Part shown: piece after piece, positions 1 to 12,068 of the stretch | How the letters are laid out: every line of letters begins with the position of its first letter | Position numbering within the stretch: the stretch's first letter is position 1 | From: Lingula anatina | Lineage: Eukaryota > Brachiopoda > Lingulata > Lingulida > Lingulidae | Direction: 5' to 3' | Length of the DNA stretch: 60,778 bases | Assembly: GCF_001039355.2 (NCBI RefSeq) | Contig: NW_019775758.1 | Coordinates: 516,191 to 576,968, forward strand | Translations under genes and position numbers: made by a program | The notes under the pieces: generated by a model | What the model was told of the DNA's origin: nothing | What the model saw: the letters and a program-made list of their open reading frames with translations, nothing else | Databases searched by the model: none

Positions 1-85
1 ACATCACCTAGTAACAAATAAACAAAACCCCCTGAAGAAAGAAAGAAACCGGTCGGGGCAAGAAAGTTGCTGTTCTTCTTTTTCT

Positions 86-87
86 TT

Positions 88-91
<4 letters not shown>
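86..91 (-). terminator. Candidate poly(A) signal of the choline transporter gene
   Basis: AATAAA on the minus strand, about 60 nt downstream of the transporter stop codon, lying just beyond a (TA)n tract. Position and motif fit; cleavage is not visible from sequence. Confidence 0.5.

Positions 92-145
<54 letters not shown>
91..145. repeat. (TA)n microsatellite
   Basis: Uninterrupted TA dinucleotide tract in the presumed 3' UTR of the choline transporter gene. Length polymorphism is likely. Confidence 0.95.
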
Positions 146-149
<4 letters not shown>

Positions 150-152
150 CGA

Positions 153-3100
153 TTATAATTTAGCATCGTTTTCCTCTTTCTCTTGTTCTTCGGTATTGTA
201 ACCCAAATTAGAAACCCCAGTCTTTTTCAGTTCGTCCATTTTCTCTCCAACTTCCTCCTCTTCTTCCTCCAGTTTTGGTATGCAGGAGCCAAATACGTCA
301 TACTTACTAGACAAAATTTCTCGCGCAAAAAGCACGTGGAATATTAGCGACACTACGACGATAGAGCTTAAACTGACAAGCATGCTGAACGTTTTGAAGG
401 GAAATCTTTGCGTGTTGTTGTCAAAGTCGTACCACGGGTAAAGAATAAACGCAGCGAGACTAAATGTCGCTTCCCCACCACCAAGACGAAGGATCCAGCC
501 GATAATATACCTGAAATAAGAAATAAATTATGAAAAACGTAGATACCATCATCAAATGCCTGTTTTTTCTATCGTTGTTAATTAAATATACGTAGTACAA
601 GGACATGGGGGGGGGGGGGGGATTGACGTACCAGTTCTTTTAAGAGAATGGGCATTCTTCTTTATGCTTGGTGTGTGACCCTGTGATCCCCTTTGATAAA
701 TGTAAAATATGGTGCAGTAGTTAATAAAGAGGTATCCGGTTCTAAGCTTACCCAGTTAAAGCTCCATACATATTGGCCTGCTTGAGGAATATCACACATA
801 CAAGTTGGGGAAAAAGGATGACGTACACAAAGTCAGAACACAAGAACCACAGGGCATATATTGAAGTGATGTAGATCGCCATTACAGTGGCAACGGCCCC
901 AAGCACTACCACTGCTCCACGCATGAACCAAACAACCTCCCGCTCCGAAGCCTGGAATTGAGTTAATAAACGTATTTTATTTTGCTTCATAGACACGACA
1001 ACGTTCCAAGATGAATATCAACAAACCCGATAGCGATTATCTTCAACTGGAACAAGTAAGACCAAAACTGGAGTTAATTTTCTTTAATTTTTACTGTTGT
1101 ATAATTACCCTGTATGGCCTCTCTAAGTGTTGGTGAATTGAAAAGAATAAGGTATATGTGGATCACAACACTATTTCGATAGTACACACAAGAACACTAT
1201 TAAGTAAGCGTCTTGTCTCAACTCAGGTATGCACACTCGCCACATGTATTGGAGGACCTTTCAGTTGTTCTATCAGTTACAAAATCGATTGAAAATAGTT
1301 CTTCAACTGGATTTTATCTGGTGGAAAAATTAGAAGGGCCTCTGGTATAATGGAACAAAAATTTAAAGGATGAGAGTAACGCTCAAACTAGCGGATCTCA
1401 TGATGTTGGGAGTGCGTGTCTCGCTTTGAAAGGTAGATTTGCTGTAGCAAAGCGAAACGCAGCTGCGTGTTTCATCGTGTTTTTTTCTTTTTTTTCTGTT
1501 TTTTAGGTGTCTTTTGTAGAACAGACATAGACCGCTGGTAGAGTTCAGTGAAGCATCGTGAGTATTTTTGTGTAAAAAAAATTTTAGCAGTAAAATCAAA
1601 TTCTTGCCCGTTCGAATATACTAAATGGAGGACATCGGCGTGTACTTTTACACTTCATTGTTATTCAACTGGCGTTCTATCTGAAAACAAATTTATGCAG
1701 AAGTATTCAGTATGTATTGTAGTACCGCCTTCTGCAACCTGATGTGACAGGAATGGCATTCCTCTACAAACCATAGTCCGGCTATATTTTAAAGCTTCGG
1801 TCTTTTAGTTTTTCAATTTTTAGTTACTTTTAAATACCCGTATGATTTTATTTATGATAAATTGTAAAACGTCAACCTTTGGGTTGCGATTCTAGCAAAT
1901 AAACTATTATTATTATTATTTACTCCTCGGATTAGTAAGTTCGCGGATCATCGGTTCTAGACTATCAAACACCTTTAAGAGACGATAGGGAATTGTTAAC
2001 CTGAAGGTATCATGGTTCAAAGGCGATATACCGCTTTCCCATCCTATTTATTTTGGATCCTAGATATAACGTAAAGCGATATTTGATGTTTAAAAATGCA
2101 GTAGCTCAGCTAAAGCAATGTAAATAAATAAAAAAGCACGTACCTTCTTTCCACGGCACAGGAACTTCCGCAGTGGTCTGTACACATTGTGGGAAAAAAG
2201 TGAACTCATGGACAAAATGGCGGAGTCAGTAGATGACATCACAGCGGCGGAGACAGCGCCAAGGCCGATGAAGGAGACGGCAGGGGGCGTTAGGTATTGC
2301 AAGACAAGCGGCAAGATGTTCTTGTATTCTTCTGAAGGGACTGTAGTCTGATTGTACACATCGCTGTAAGCAGTTTCCGTCCAATCTGAAAAAAAGTACA
2401 CATTTCTAAAGTACTCAGGTATATAGATGTGAAATCAGTTAGATGATGCAAAATTTTGTTAAATCAGCAATTACATGCAGTAATCGCACATTTCCTCCAC
2501 ATTTCATCCACACATATAAAACAATATTTATGAGTTTCTGCAGAGATTATTGTTCAATTGTGGGTCAGTTAGTACATACCATCAAACATTTAGGCGGGTA
2601 TTTAAAATAACACGTGCACTTGCACAATATTCCAATGTTACATGTATTTTGTATTTTTTGCCGATTCCTTTATAACGTAGCCCACACGACTTCGCCTCAT
2701 TTATGAGTTTTACAATAGTCGACTTACTTGTTGAGGCTCCAATGGCTCCAACCATTACGGCAGGGACAGCACACACCAGACAGAAAAAGCCAGCTACAAC
2801 AGATAACCACTTTGCCTGACTTACTGTCTTTGCAGACAGCACCCTTTGGAAGTACACCTGGATAACGGAAAGTGGTCATTTCATATATAAAAGGAGATTT
2901 AAGATTGGATAATCAACTAAGTGGCTTTTTTTTCTTTCATAGAGTCTGTCATTAGTTGGTTATTCAGAAGTGACATATCTGTTCTTTTACTCACTTGTTT
3001 TCTTTTAGTACCTTCTCTAATCGTCTCATTTCCACTGAGTAATTTTTACAGTTAAATTAGACACAAAGGGGATGTAAAGCACAGTCACATACAGGGTGAA

Positions 3101-4966
3101 GGGCAAAGAAAGTTAATATTCTAGGCCCTTTATTTCATTCACCTGCCAAGGTATTCCCCCAAATATTAATTGTAGTCCTGAATCTAAGTACAACCCAGCA
3201 TCGTTCTTGGTAAGAGACCCTAGCCAGCTCGATGACGTCATTTCCAAAGGCGAAACGGCAGGGTGGTGCATAGCAAATGGAAAAGCCAGGAACTGAAAAC
3301 ACAGAATTGTTATTTATAATGCCAAGTGATGGGATCTATTTCCGTAAAGACGTGTCTAGCTCAAAAAAGGTATTTTTGATTATATAAAATATGCGAAAAT
3401 TACACAATAGATCTGCACATTTCGAAATCTGGGAACTCTGCACGCATACTAACCAGTCCAATCAGAATCATTATCAGCTGTGCTACGTCTGTATACGCCA
3501 CAGAATATAGTCCCCCGATTATTGTATAAACGACTGCAATGATGGCTGACACGATGATAGAGATGGTATTTTCCAAGCCGATCACAACGGTCAGAGAAGA
3601 ACCGAAAAAAATAGCTGTGCATTGAGAACTTGATCAAGGACTTGGCTATAAAATACATGTCAATATTCTATGTGGATTCATTCCTCAAAATTGTGTTGAG
3701 ATTGCCTTTTTATTTGCCGTTTGCTTTGTAATGTTTAAGTTTGACTTATAATCCACTTTCACATAGAGCGGCATATTATAGCGGCACAGTCTGTATCGAC
3801 TGTGTACCAGTGCACCGGAGATACCTGTAGATATAGACAATAAAACTTGGCTATCACCCTGTACGTAAGAGAGTCTCCTAACGGAGCCTCATCGCTTGAA
3901 ATCGCTGATGAATTGATACTAGTACACTAATACTGCTGTCCTTTCCTATTACTTTCTACAGGTGACACTCGTTCCATTTTCTAATTCACGTGCTAGCCCA
4001 GTACTCCGACAAACCCTAACCTGTACTAGCTGTGATATACATGGGACCCTGGACTTCCATTCTTACGACTACCATTTCTGTCACATCAACAGATTGGCAC
4101 AGTCGGTATCACTAAGTGTATTTTACTTTTATCTACGGTAGGTAAGTATGTCACAAAAAAAGAAATGGGTAAAACATTTTGACCAACATTCTTATCAACC
4201 TCAAAAAACCGTCTTACCAAGAGCCGCCAATATGGCCGCCGCCCAGAACAGGTCCCCCAGCAGGGCAGGAATGTAGAGCAGAGCCGTCATGACTGGACCG
4301 TATTTCTGTTGGAATGGATCCAGCATTGTCATGTATCCTGTGGATCGCATGGGTCCAGCAAACACCAGCCCGCCGATGGCAAGAGAGATGGCAGGGTGTA
4401 TTCTGCAGTGCCATTGATGAAGCTTCCACCCACCCAAGTTGCTGTACAGAAAAGTATCTTTTTAAAGATATATTAAATAATACAGAATATTTTTTAAATT
4501 TTTTTTAGATATACTAAAATGAATAGGAAAACTAAGATTTTCCCCGATCTTATAAAATCTCTTGGAAAAACCACTCATTATTTTAAAAAAATTAACTAAG
4601 CGCTTATTCGTCAAATCAAAATGCTTCTATATGTTGCACTTTTTAAAGACAAATAAAGCCTCAAAAAAAAAAAAAAACTTATTTGTCAGATCAGCACGTC
4701 AGTTCAAGGTTGAAACATTCAAAATCACTGGGACAAAAACGTGTCACAACCGAATCGGGGTTGCTTGCCAGAATTCCCTTACCAGTCAACGTAAAAATCC
4801 CAACGAATGGTCCTATGTTTCTCCCAGCTAGAATCAGCTCTGTCGAATTTGCGTCTTTTCCAAAACTCTTAGCTTTTCTTCCAGCAACTATTCCGATGAT
4901 GAAGATGACGATGTAAAATACAATGATAGCCACCAGTCCCCATATGTTTATTACGCTATCGACCAT
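153..4966 (-). CDS. SLC5A7: High-affinity choline transporter (SLC5A7/CHT1-like), 8 exons, frame broken in exon 2
   Basis: Na+-coupled choline uptake protein of cholinergic nerve terminals (SLC5 family, about 13 membrane helices). Exons read on the minus strand: 4783-4966, 4218-4441, 3454-3614, 3143-3292, 2728-2857, 2144-2385, 752-951, 153-510; all junctions are GT-AG and the phases agree. Family landmarks are [68 protein letters not shown] and FPQLVCV, in the order of vertebrate CHT1. The start is the ATG at 4966, followed at once by the first membrane helix. The C-terminal tail is short and acidic (EEEEEE run). Oddity: within exon 2 the frame of GTAEY does not continue into AISLAIGG; about 15-16 conserved residues are missing, and the summed exons (1649 nt) are not a multiple of three. 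Either this copy is a pseudogene or the assembly has lost about 46 nt. The family call is very secure; an intact product is doubtful. Confidence 0.93.
952..2143. other. Intron of the choline transporter gene
   Basis: The 1.19 kb intron between transporter exons 6 and 7. It holds short T/A-rich runs and a small (ATT)n tract near 1908-1921. No other gene is supported; short open frames here lack any recognisable protein signal. Confidence 0.8.
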
Positions 4967-5360
4967 GATGGTTTTTTTGTGAGTGTTCCTGATTTATGTT
5001 CTTGTGAAGTTTAAATAATCACTCCTGGAAAAATAACATGAACGTAAAAGAGGATATCCGTTTAGATAATATATCCTTCTCAAAAGAAGTTAGGGAACAC
5101 CCGTCATTTAAGATGCAAAGGTTAGAACAATGCCTACTGTATCATTTTGTATTGGATGAAATTTCTACTTGAACTATGTTGCAATACAAATAAACGTTCA
5201 CCTTATAAGAGTAATAGTTATGGTTATTATGCAGGATGATACGTATGTATTTCAAGATAAACAACTCAAAGGTAATCAAGATTACTGCTAAAATAGATTA
5301 ACTCCAGCGTTTTACCAGATAAGGCCTTCACATCCAAGTTTTTAAATACGACATGTAGAA
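4967..5360. promoter_or_regulatory. Upstream region of the choline transporter gene
   Basis: Roughly 400 nt 5' of the transporter ATG on the minus strand, before the first transposon. It should hold the 5' UTR and possibly the promoter. I cannot point to a TATA box or initiator with confidence. The transposon nest begins less than 400 nt from the start codon and may separate the gene from distal control sequences. Confidence 0.3.
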
Positions 5361-5524
5361 CCCCCTTTACACCGGACGGTGTCTCTAAGGGACAATTCCC
5401 ACAGATATTTATATCGATCTATCCCCCTGGGGAGTCTCACTAGATTACTGTCAGTTTAACCGGCTCAAATGTCTGTCCCACCTACAAAAAGCTGTAAGGG
5501 GGTTATTAACTTTTGTGCTGACAG

Positions 5525-5782
5525 TGTAACTTTAGTAAGTGACAGCATGCAGCGAATAAGAGCGGGGAGTGTTTTGTAGTGTTACTTTAGTTGATTGACA
5601 CGACCTTATTGTACTTAAGTGAAAAATGTAATGTAGACGGGGAGAACGATGTAAGAGGTTGAACGATGAGGAATAAGCTGTAGATAATGTAGTTAGAAAG
5701 CGAGAATAAAGAATATGGGAAAATATGGAATTGTTTAGTTATTACCTCGCGCCACTAAGACAAAGTCAGTAACGTCGCCACA
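5525..5782 (+). repeat. 5' LTR of Ty3/gypsy-like element
   Basis: 258 nt, starting TGTAAC and ending GCCACA (TG...CA). It is near-identical to 11811-12068; by eye I count five differences, about 2%. The flanking ACAG (5521-5524) is repeated right after the 3' LTR (12069-12072), a 4-nt target-site duplication. It is followed by TGGTGGGGG from 5785, a plausible tRNA primer-binding site. Confidence 0.92.
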
Positions 5783-5827
5783 TATGGTGGGGGATGCAAA
5801 AAGAAAAAGAGACTTTCGAGATGAATA

Positions 5828-6914
5828 ATGTCAGATAGAGAAGGACCAGTCACCAGACAGACATCCAGACGCGAACGTATTCTATCCGAAAAGAAGATGG
5901 CTACCGGACAAACAAAAGAAATGAAAGGTAAGGAAGAACCTTTTGATTTTTTAGATATTCGAGACCAGTTAGAAGACATTCATATGAAATTAGATGTTAT
6001 GGGTAAGGGCGACCCTCCTTTTACATGCAGTTCAGAGGCAACTTACAGAATTGAACGAAAAACCAACTTCAGTTTCTTCTGGTCCAAATATCGATACATT
6101 CTTTGGTTTTTCAACAGAAAACGCGCGGTTATGGCTTACGAGGTTTGAAAATTACTGCAATTTGAATAAATAGTCCCCAGATCGGAAATTGAATGCCTTT
6201 ATGCTATACATGAAGGGTCCTGCTGAAATATGGTTATCCGAATTGCCTGACGCGAGAAAATCGAGTTATGATGTCCTTAAAAATGAATTTCAAAACAATT
6301 TCGGCAGACAAACTTCATAATGGACTAGGGAACACGAACTCGGAGAAAGAAAACAAGCAGAGAATGAATCCATTGAGGTTTATATCGCGGATATGCGACA
6401 CCGTTTTTCTCTGCTTAATAAAAGCGCGGATGACAGACTCGCGTATTTCGTGAGAGGTTTACGGAACGAAATTAAACGTTTTGTCATCGCGCAGAACCCT
6501 TCCTCTTTAGAAGAAGCAGAGAATCATGCGAGGCTAGGTTCAACGATTGCAACTATACCAGTTGAGAAGGATAAGCCAGAGATTGTAACGTCTATCTCTG
6601 AAACTGAGAAAAATCTACAACGTAGGTTGGAACAGCAAGAAAAACTAATTGCTGACATTCGCCGGGATATCAAACGCGAACAAGTAGGAAAACAACACTT
6701 TGCAGGAACAACGTACTGTTCTTATTGTCGCAGGCACGGGCACACGAACGCTTCGTGTCGGCGTCAAAAACAGACCACAGGGGGGGGGGGGCGTTGTTTT
6801 AAATGCAACAGATTTGGGCACATACAGAAATTTTGCAGATCATTTCCAAGTTCCCGACAGCAAAATACACAAAGAAGGCAAAACTTTTACAATGGCAACA
6901 GAAATTTAAACTAG
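5828..6914 (+). pseudogene. gag: gag-like gene, broken
   Basis: Capsid/nucleocapsid precursor of the LTR element. Reading begins at the ATG at 5828, 46 nt past the 5' LTR. The frame shifts at roughly 6030-6060; the downstream gag frame then meets a TAG near 6169 and a TAA near 6318 before running open to 6914. The late part has two CCHC zinc knuckles of CX2CX4HX4C form (CSYCRRHGHTNASC and CFKCNRFGHIQKFC), the usual RNA-binding tail of Gag, preceded by an Arg/Lys/Glu-rich coiled stretch. The protease frame overlaps its end in another frame, as expected for Gag-Pol frameshifting. Confidence 0.8.
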
Positions 6915-7126
6915 AACGGCAAAAATCACAAATTGGGAAAGAGCGGGGTGAATTTTGCCAACGCATTTCTAGGGGCACCCGTTCGATCATGGCATGTGAA
7001 AAGGAAATAAAATTAGGAAAAAACAATTTTGTAGAATTGCTCATCAATGGAATCAAAATTAGCGCTTTGATAGATACAGGATCATATGTTACAATTGTGA
7101 ATACCGACCTATTACTGACACTCTAA
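6915..7126 (+). pseudogene. Retropepsin-like aspartic protease region
   Basis: Protease segment of the LTR element, overlapping the gag frame from about 6803. The active-site triplet is visible as LIDTGSYVTIV (about 7066-7098), matching the D-T/S-G motif of retropepsins. The frame ends at a TAA near 7124. The RT frame picks up immediately in a different frame and is open across the same bases from about 7100, so a one-base slip separates protease from RT in this copy. Confidence 0.75.
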
Positions 7127-7164
7127 AATCACTATGTATCATAACATCTACAAAAACGACAGCT

Positions 7165-9666
7165 GTGGCTGCAAATAACACACGAATCACATTGAAAGAG
7201 CAAGTGTCAGTAGATTTGTGCTTCCCCGGTGGATACAATTCTGTTAACACGTTAGTGCAAACAGCTGATAATATTGGGTACGATATGATAATTGGGAATG
7301 ATTTTCTGAGAGAAAACAGAGCGATTATAGATTTCACTAAACACACGATCAAACTTTCAAAGAAAAGTTATCCAGTCAAGGCTATTAAAAATGTTTTGAT
7401 ACCTGCTGAGTCTGAAGTTCTTTTTCTCTGTGCTGTTGATGCGAATTTACCCAATGGAGTCGAAGGAGTTGTTTACAAAAACAAAAATTTATCGCATTTG
7501 CCTTTTGAATGTGCGAGGGTTTTAGGTATTACTAATCAAAATATGATCCCTGTGCGATGTATAAATACTGCGAAGTATCCTTTTCTCATCAGAAAAAGAA
7601 CAAAATTAGGATGTTTTTCAATTTTGCCCCAAGATACAAAAATTACTGAATTTTCAAACGATACAGAAAAGTCGGGAAGAACTAAAGCTCATAAGACGTT
7701 GAATGAAAGAAAAAACGAAGTCCCTAATGTAGATTTCAGTGATTCAGATATCACTAGTGAACAAAAAGCAAAATTTGTTGATTTGTTGTCGAAATATGCG
7801 GACGTATTTAAACAACCTGGGGAGCCTTTGAAAATGACCCCAGTCATTGAACATGATATCAGAGTGGACCCAAATCAAATGCCCATTCGTTCGCAAATGT
7901 ATCGAACGTCACCAAAACATCGGAAGGTTATAGAGGAACAGGTAGGGAACATGATACAAGAAGGTATTATAAGACCATCTGTCTCTCCGTGGAGTAGTCC
8001 GGTCGTTTTAGTACAAAAACCAGATGGCTCATATCGTTTTTGCATTGATAACAGAAAGCTGAATGCGGTTACAAAAGATGATGTTTACCCTTTACCGAGA
8101 ATTGACGATACGATAGACGCGTTGGGGTCAATTAAACCGAAATTCATGTCAACGTTTGACCTTCAAAGTGGATATTGGGAAGTAGGGTTATCAGAAAAAA
8201 GTAAACCGATGAGTGCATTCGTTTGTCATGCCGGTCTTTTTGAATTTAACAGAATGCCTATGGGTCTTAAAAGTTCAGGCGCAACTTTTTCACGAATGGT
8301 AGAAAATGTGTTTCGAGGTTTATCATGGAAAACACTTTTCTTGTATTTAGATGACATCATAGTTGCGAGTCCCACTTTTGAAGATCACCTTCGTGATGTA
8401 GAAACTGTTTCCCAAAGGCTAAGAAAAGCGAACTTAACATTAAAGCCATCTAAATGTTTTATTGCACGAAAAGAAGTCAAATATTTAGGGTACATAGTCT
8501 CCAAAGACGGTGTTCGTGTTGACCCTATGAAGTGTAAGGCGGTGCAGGAATTCCCAGTCCCTTTAAATGTTAAACAAGTACGCGGATTTCTAGGATTGGC
8601 AAATTACTATCGGAAGTTTATAAAAGGCTATGCTGATATAGTTAGACCTTTGACAGCTCTCACACAAAAGGGGAAAGAATTTAAATGGTCTGAAGAATGC
8701 CAAACAAGTTTCGATACCCTGAAGACTGCGCTTACATCTGCTCCAATTCTTGCGTATCCCAATTTTAATCTCCCTTTTATTCTTTACACCGACGCGAGTT
8801 CACACGCGTTAGGCATGGTTCTATCACAAATACAAGACGGTAAAGAAAGAGTCATCGCTTATGCCGGGAGAGGTTTAAAAAGACACGAGAAAAATTATCC
8901 AATCACGGAATTGGAAGGGTTAGCAGTTGTACAAGGTATAAAATATTTCGATATCTACCTTAGGCATTCCAAATTCAAAGTCATCACAGACCACGATAGC
9001 CTTAAATGGTTATTGTCACAAAAACAACCGCGTGGAAGATTGTGTCGATGGATACTGACTTTGTCCCCTTACAATTTTACTATTGAACACAGAAAAGGAA
9101 AAAACCACGCGAATGCTGACGCGCTTAGCCGCCGCCCTTATGACATGGAAAACGATGATGAAGAATTAGACTTGGGCAAACTTTATGACACAACGCAGAG
9201 TTCAATTCCAAGTGACGCGTGTTTGAACAAAATACAGATGTCATACCCCATATCAGGACAGGTAATTGACGAGAAATCTAAAAAGAGTGATAACAGATCA
9301 GATAAGTGTGGAATGCTTTTAGCAATTAAAGGGAAGACAAAGAACACAGATCGTTTGTCAAAATGTCAAGATTATCAGTCATTTGTCTCAAAAGAAGAAT
9401 TGCTAAAACTCCAGCGCGAAGATAAGAACCTTGCGTCAATTATCGCGTATTTGATATCAGATGAACTACCACTTGGTAACAAAGAAGCTCGACGTTTGCT
9501 GTTAGAAATCGGTGACTACGTGATGATAGACGGTTTTTTACATCATATTTATGTTCCCAAGGGAATAAAATCACCCCACTCAGAAGGTTATTTGCGACTT
9601 GTTATTCCCGACAAGTTGAAGTACAAAGTTTTGTCTAGTTTACACGATGATAGGCGAGGGGGATAG
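7165..9666 (+). pseudogene. pol: pol: reverse transcriptase-RNase H, integrase truncated
   Basis: Long open frame of about 833 codons carrying the catalytic middle of the element. The open frame actually extends upstream to about 7100 and shares the tail of the protease domain. RT blocks run from FCIDNRKLNAVTKDDVYPLP (about 8037) through GLKSSGATFSRM to YLDDII (about 8344-8361), the catalytic YXDD motif. RNase H starts with YTDASSHALGMVLSQ (about 8784). A connection region leads to the start of the integrase H2C2 zinc finger at HDDRRGG (about 9643-9663). A TAG follows directly because foreign GC-rich DNA begins there; the D,D-35-E integrase core is not found downstream. No function expected. 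Confidence 0.9.
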
Positions 9667-10490
9667 GCTCCCCGAAGCCCTGTCATCAACAGGCGGCAGT
9701 GGAGTCGCAAGGCTCTGGGGGCACATTAAAGACGTGCTATAGTGCTGTGGGAGAAGACTGAAGGCCCACTGTGTCTCGAATCCTGAATTAACAGGATACT
9801 GTGGTACCGTCTAGTCAGCTCAGTGTTAACGAGTTCACTGAGTGGTACGGGGACGACAGTCCTCACCTAGCCATGCGTAGTTGATGCGGTTCCAACACGG
9901 TGGTGAACAGGCAAGGCTGGTGAAAACGGTCAAAGTTCCGATAACCCATGGCAGTGGGACCGGGATCAGACCGTCGGTTACTCCCTGGGAGCCTGGTAAG
10001 CTCTACGGGATCGAGTGATCGCTATCGACTGGGTCACCGGCCGGTTGGGTCGCAAAAGGCATGCAGTAAGGCTTAAGAATAGCAGCCGCGCTCAGCTCAA
10101 TGTACAGTCAGGCCCTAGCAAACTGAAAACGAATGAGCTAGTAATACCCCCTTTACACTGGGCGGCGTCCTTTCTGCGACCATGAAATTTGGAATCGCTG
10201 TGGTCTTAATAAGGAGGCACGGGCATTGATTTTGTATCAGAATGAATCCTTATCGACCGGCCAGTTGTCGGCACGTAAAGTATTATAATTTTTTAACTTT
10301 CAAATGGGGTCGTACTGCTGGACGCAGAAAGGACGCCGTCCAGTGTAAAGGAGGCTTAAGTGAGCTAGTGGGAAAGGTACTCAGCCTAGGTTGCGCCCCT
10401 GGCAAGGAGGGGAGACTGAAGAGTATAAGCGATATAAATACTAAAATCTGGGACGCCAGATAAATATTAGCATCTGGGACGCCAGATTGC
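9662..10490. mobile_element. Unclassified GC-rich insert inside the LTR element
   Basis: Composition jumps from AT-rich to clearly GC-rich exactly where the integrase frame is lost. It lacks a long open frame and ends in a short direct repeat (CTGGGACGCCAGAT twice, about 10448-10489) followed by TTATT repeats. It looks like the untranslated end of another retroelement, but I cannot name the family. A TIR MITE (10147-10354) sits inside it. Confidence 0.5.
10147..10354. mobile_element. 208-nt MITE with 35-nt TIRs
   Basis: Left CCCCCTTTACACTGGGCGGC and the reverse complement of the right end, CCTCCTTTACACTGGACGGC, continue to match for about 35 nt with only a few differences. The host sequence GAGCTAGT occurs on both sides. 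Same family as the outer element 5361-12686. Confidence 0.8.
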
Positions 10491-11810
10491 GTTATTATTA
10501 TTTTTATTATTAGCATAGGTATTATTGTTGGACATATTATCGTATTATTAGCATGGTTCCATATATGATTTATTGTTATCATAATCTTTTGGATGAATAA
10601 TACTATGGCAAGTTAAATATATTGCCTCTTAAACGTGACTGTATTCAAGTTTGATGACGATTGTTATAATATACATAGTTAAGTTTTTCTTGACGTGCAT
10701 TTCTGCGCCATTCATTTTGGATATATTCGTAAACCATGGACATGAACATTCGTGGATACACAGGAATCTGTGAACATTTATCTACATGTATGCCCACCAA
10801 CGTACGCGAATAAGACATTTATCCATTTCACATTGAATGGCAGATGACAATTGTAATACACTGTCTGGAAATACCATTTTGATATTATATGGAACTGGAC
10901 TTTCGTGCTATAATTCAAAATGGAGGATACAACGGACTATACCAAGTAAAACTTTTCATTTGAGTGGATAAGAACTTTAAATTTTAATATATTATTGCAT
11001 GTGGTTATAATGACACATTAAGTATTGTATGTTGAATATTCAATATGTTTAGTATTAATAATATATCTATATTCAGTTTGTCGGTCTTATAATTATTAGT
11101 TATTGATATTTAACTATACGGTTATTGGTATAGGAACAGTGTACTTAACTTTTATAAAGATGAAGACGTGAAACTGATGATATGCATTAAGGAAGATTCT
11201 TACTTAATTATTTTTCGGTATGTTTTTTGTTCAATCGTGGATTGGGTTTGATATAAAACGATTGTTTCTCTTATAGCCATCAAAAGAGAGCGCTACAGTG
11301 TGGATAAATATGAAGATGAAAAGGTATTTCATCATAGACGATGCGCTGGTCGCACCGCTGTGGTGAATGCTATTCATCGGACAGGGAGTAGCTAACCCTA
11401 TTGTCTCACGTAGTGCATACTTTATCTGAAATAACAACTGGAAAAGAGAAATCGTATATGAAAATGTGTCAGAGCCATAATAAGAGAGTAACAGATTTAA
11501 ACATCTGCGCAGAGAAAACAAATAAAAGTATCTGTTATCTTGGGCTACACATGACAACATGTAAATGCACATCCACGAACAACCATATTTTCTGAAGAGT
11601 TGTCAATCAATCTTCCTTTGAGTTATATTTTGGGTTTCATGTCCAACGTATTTCTATTTTATCATAAGTTTCTTATAAAATATCTATGTACTTAGTTTCG
11701 ATTTGCATGGATTTATGGTAAAAGGAAAATGGAGTGTTTAAAGTTTATTTAAATGTATATTTTAATTTTTAAATATGCCTAGGGACAGGCATATCGTCCC
11801 CGGGAGATAA
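10491..11810. other. AT-rich 3' part of the LTR element, non-coding
   Basis: 1.3 kb between the GC-rich insert and the 3' LTR. No integrase motif and no credible open frame. The last 40 nt hold a small inverted repeat (GGGAC...GTCCC) and the purine-rich CGGGAGATAA just before the LTR, a possible plus-strand primer. Confidence 0.5.
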
Positions 11811-12068
11811 TGTTACGTTAGTAAGTGACAGCATGCAGCGAATAAGAGCGGGGAGTGTTTTGTAATGTCACTTTAGTTGATTGACACGACCTTATTGTAC
11901 TTAAGTGAAAAACGTAATGTAGACGGGGAGAACGATGTAAGAGGTTGAACGATGAGGAATAAGCTGTAGATAATGTAGTTAGAAAGCGAGAATAAAGAAT
12001 ATGGGAAAATATGGAATTGTTTAGTTATTACCTCGCGCCACTAAGACAAAGTCAGTAACGTCGCCACA
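11811..12068 (+). repeat. 3' LTR of Ty3/gypsy-like element
   Basis: 258 nt from TGTTAC to GCCACA, pairing with 5525-5782. The terminal half is identical to the 5' LTR; differences cluster in the first 115 nt. Followed by the ACAG target duplication. Confidence 0.92.

Larger units (their letters stand above)
5525..12068 (+). mobile_element. Degenerate Ty3/gypsy-like LTR retrotransposon
   Basis: A full element of about 6.5 kb with paired 258-nt LTRs and an ACAG target duplication. The order is LTR, gag with two zinc knuckles, retropepsin, reverse transcriptase and RNase H; the frame stops inside the integrase zinc-finger region. PR-RT-RH preceding IN is the Ty3/gypsy order. Defects are a frameshift and stops in gag, a frame slip between protease and RT, and replacement of the integrase core by unrelated GC-rich DNA (about 9662-10490). 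The low LTR divergence suggests fairly recent insertion despite these lesions. It cannot be autonomous as read. Confidence 0.92.
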
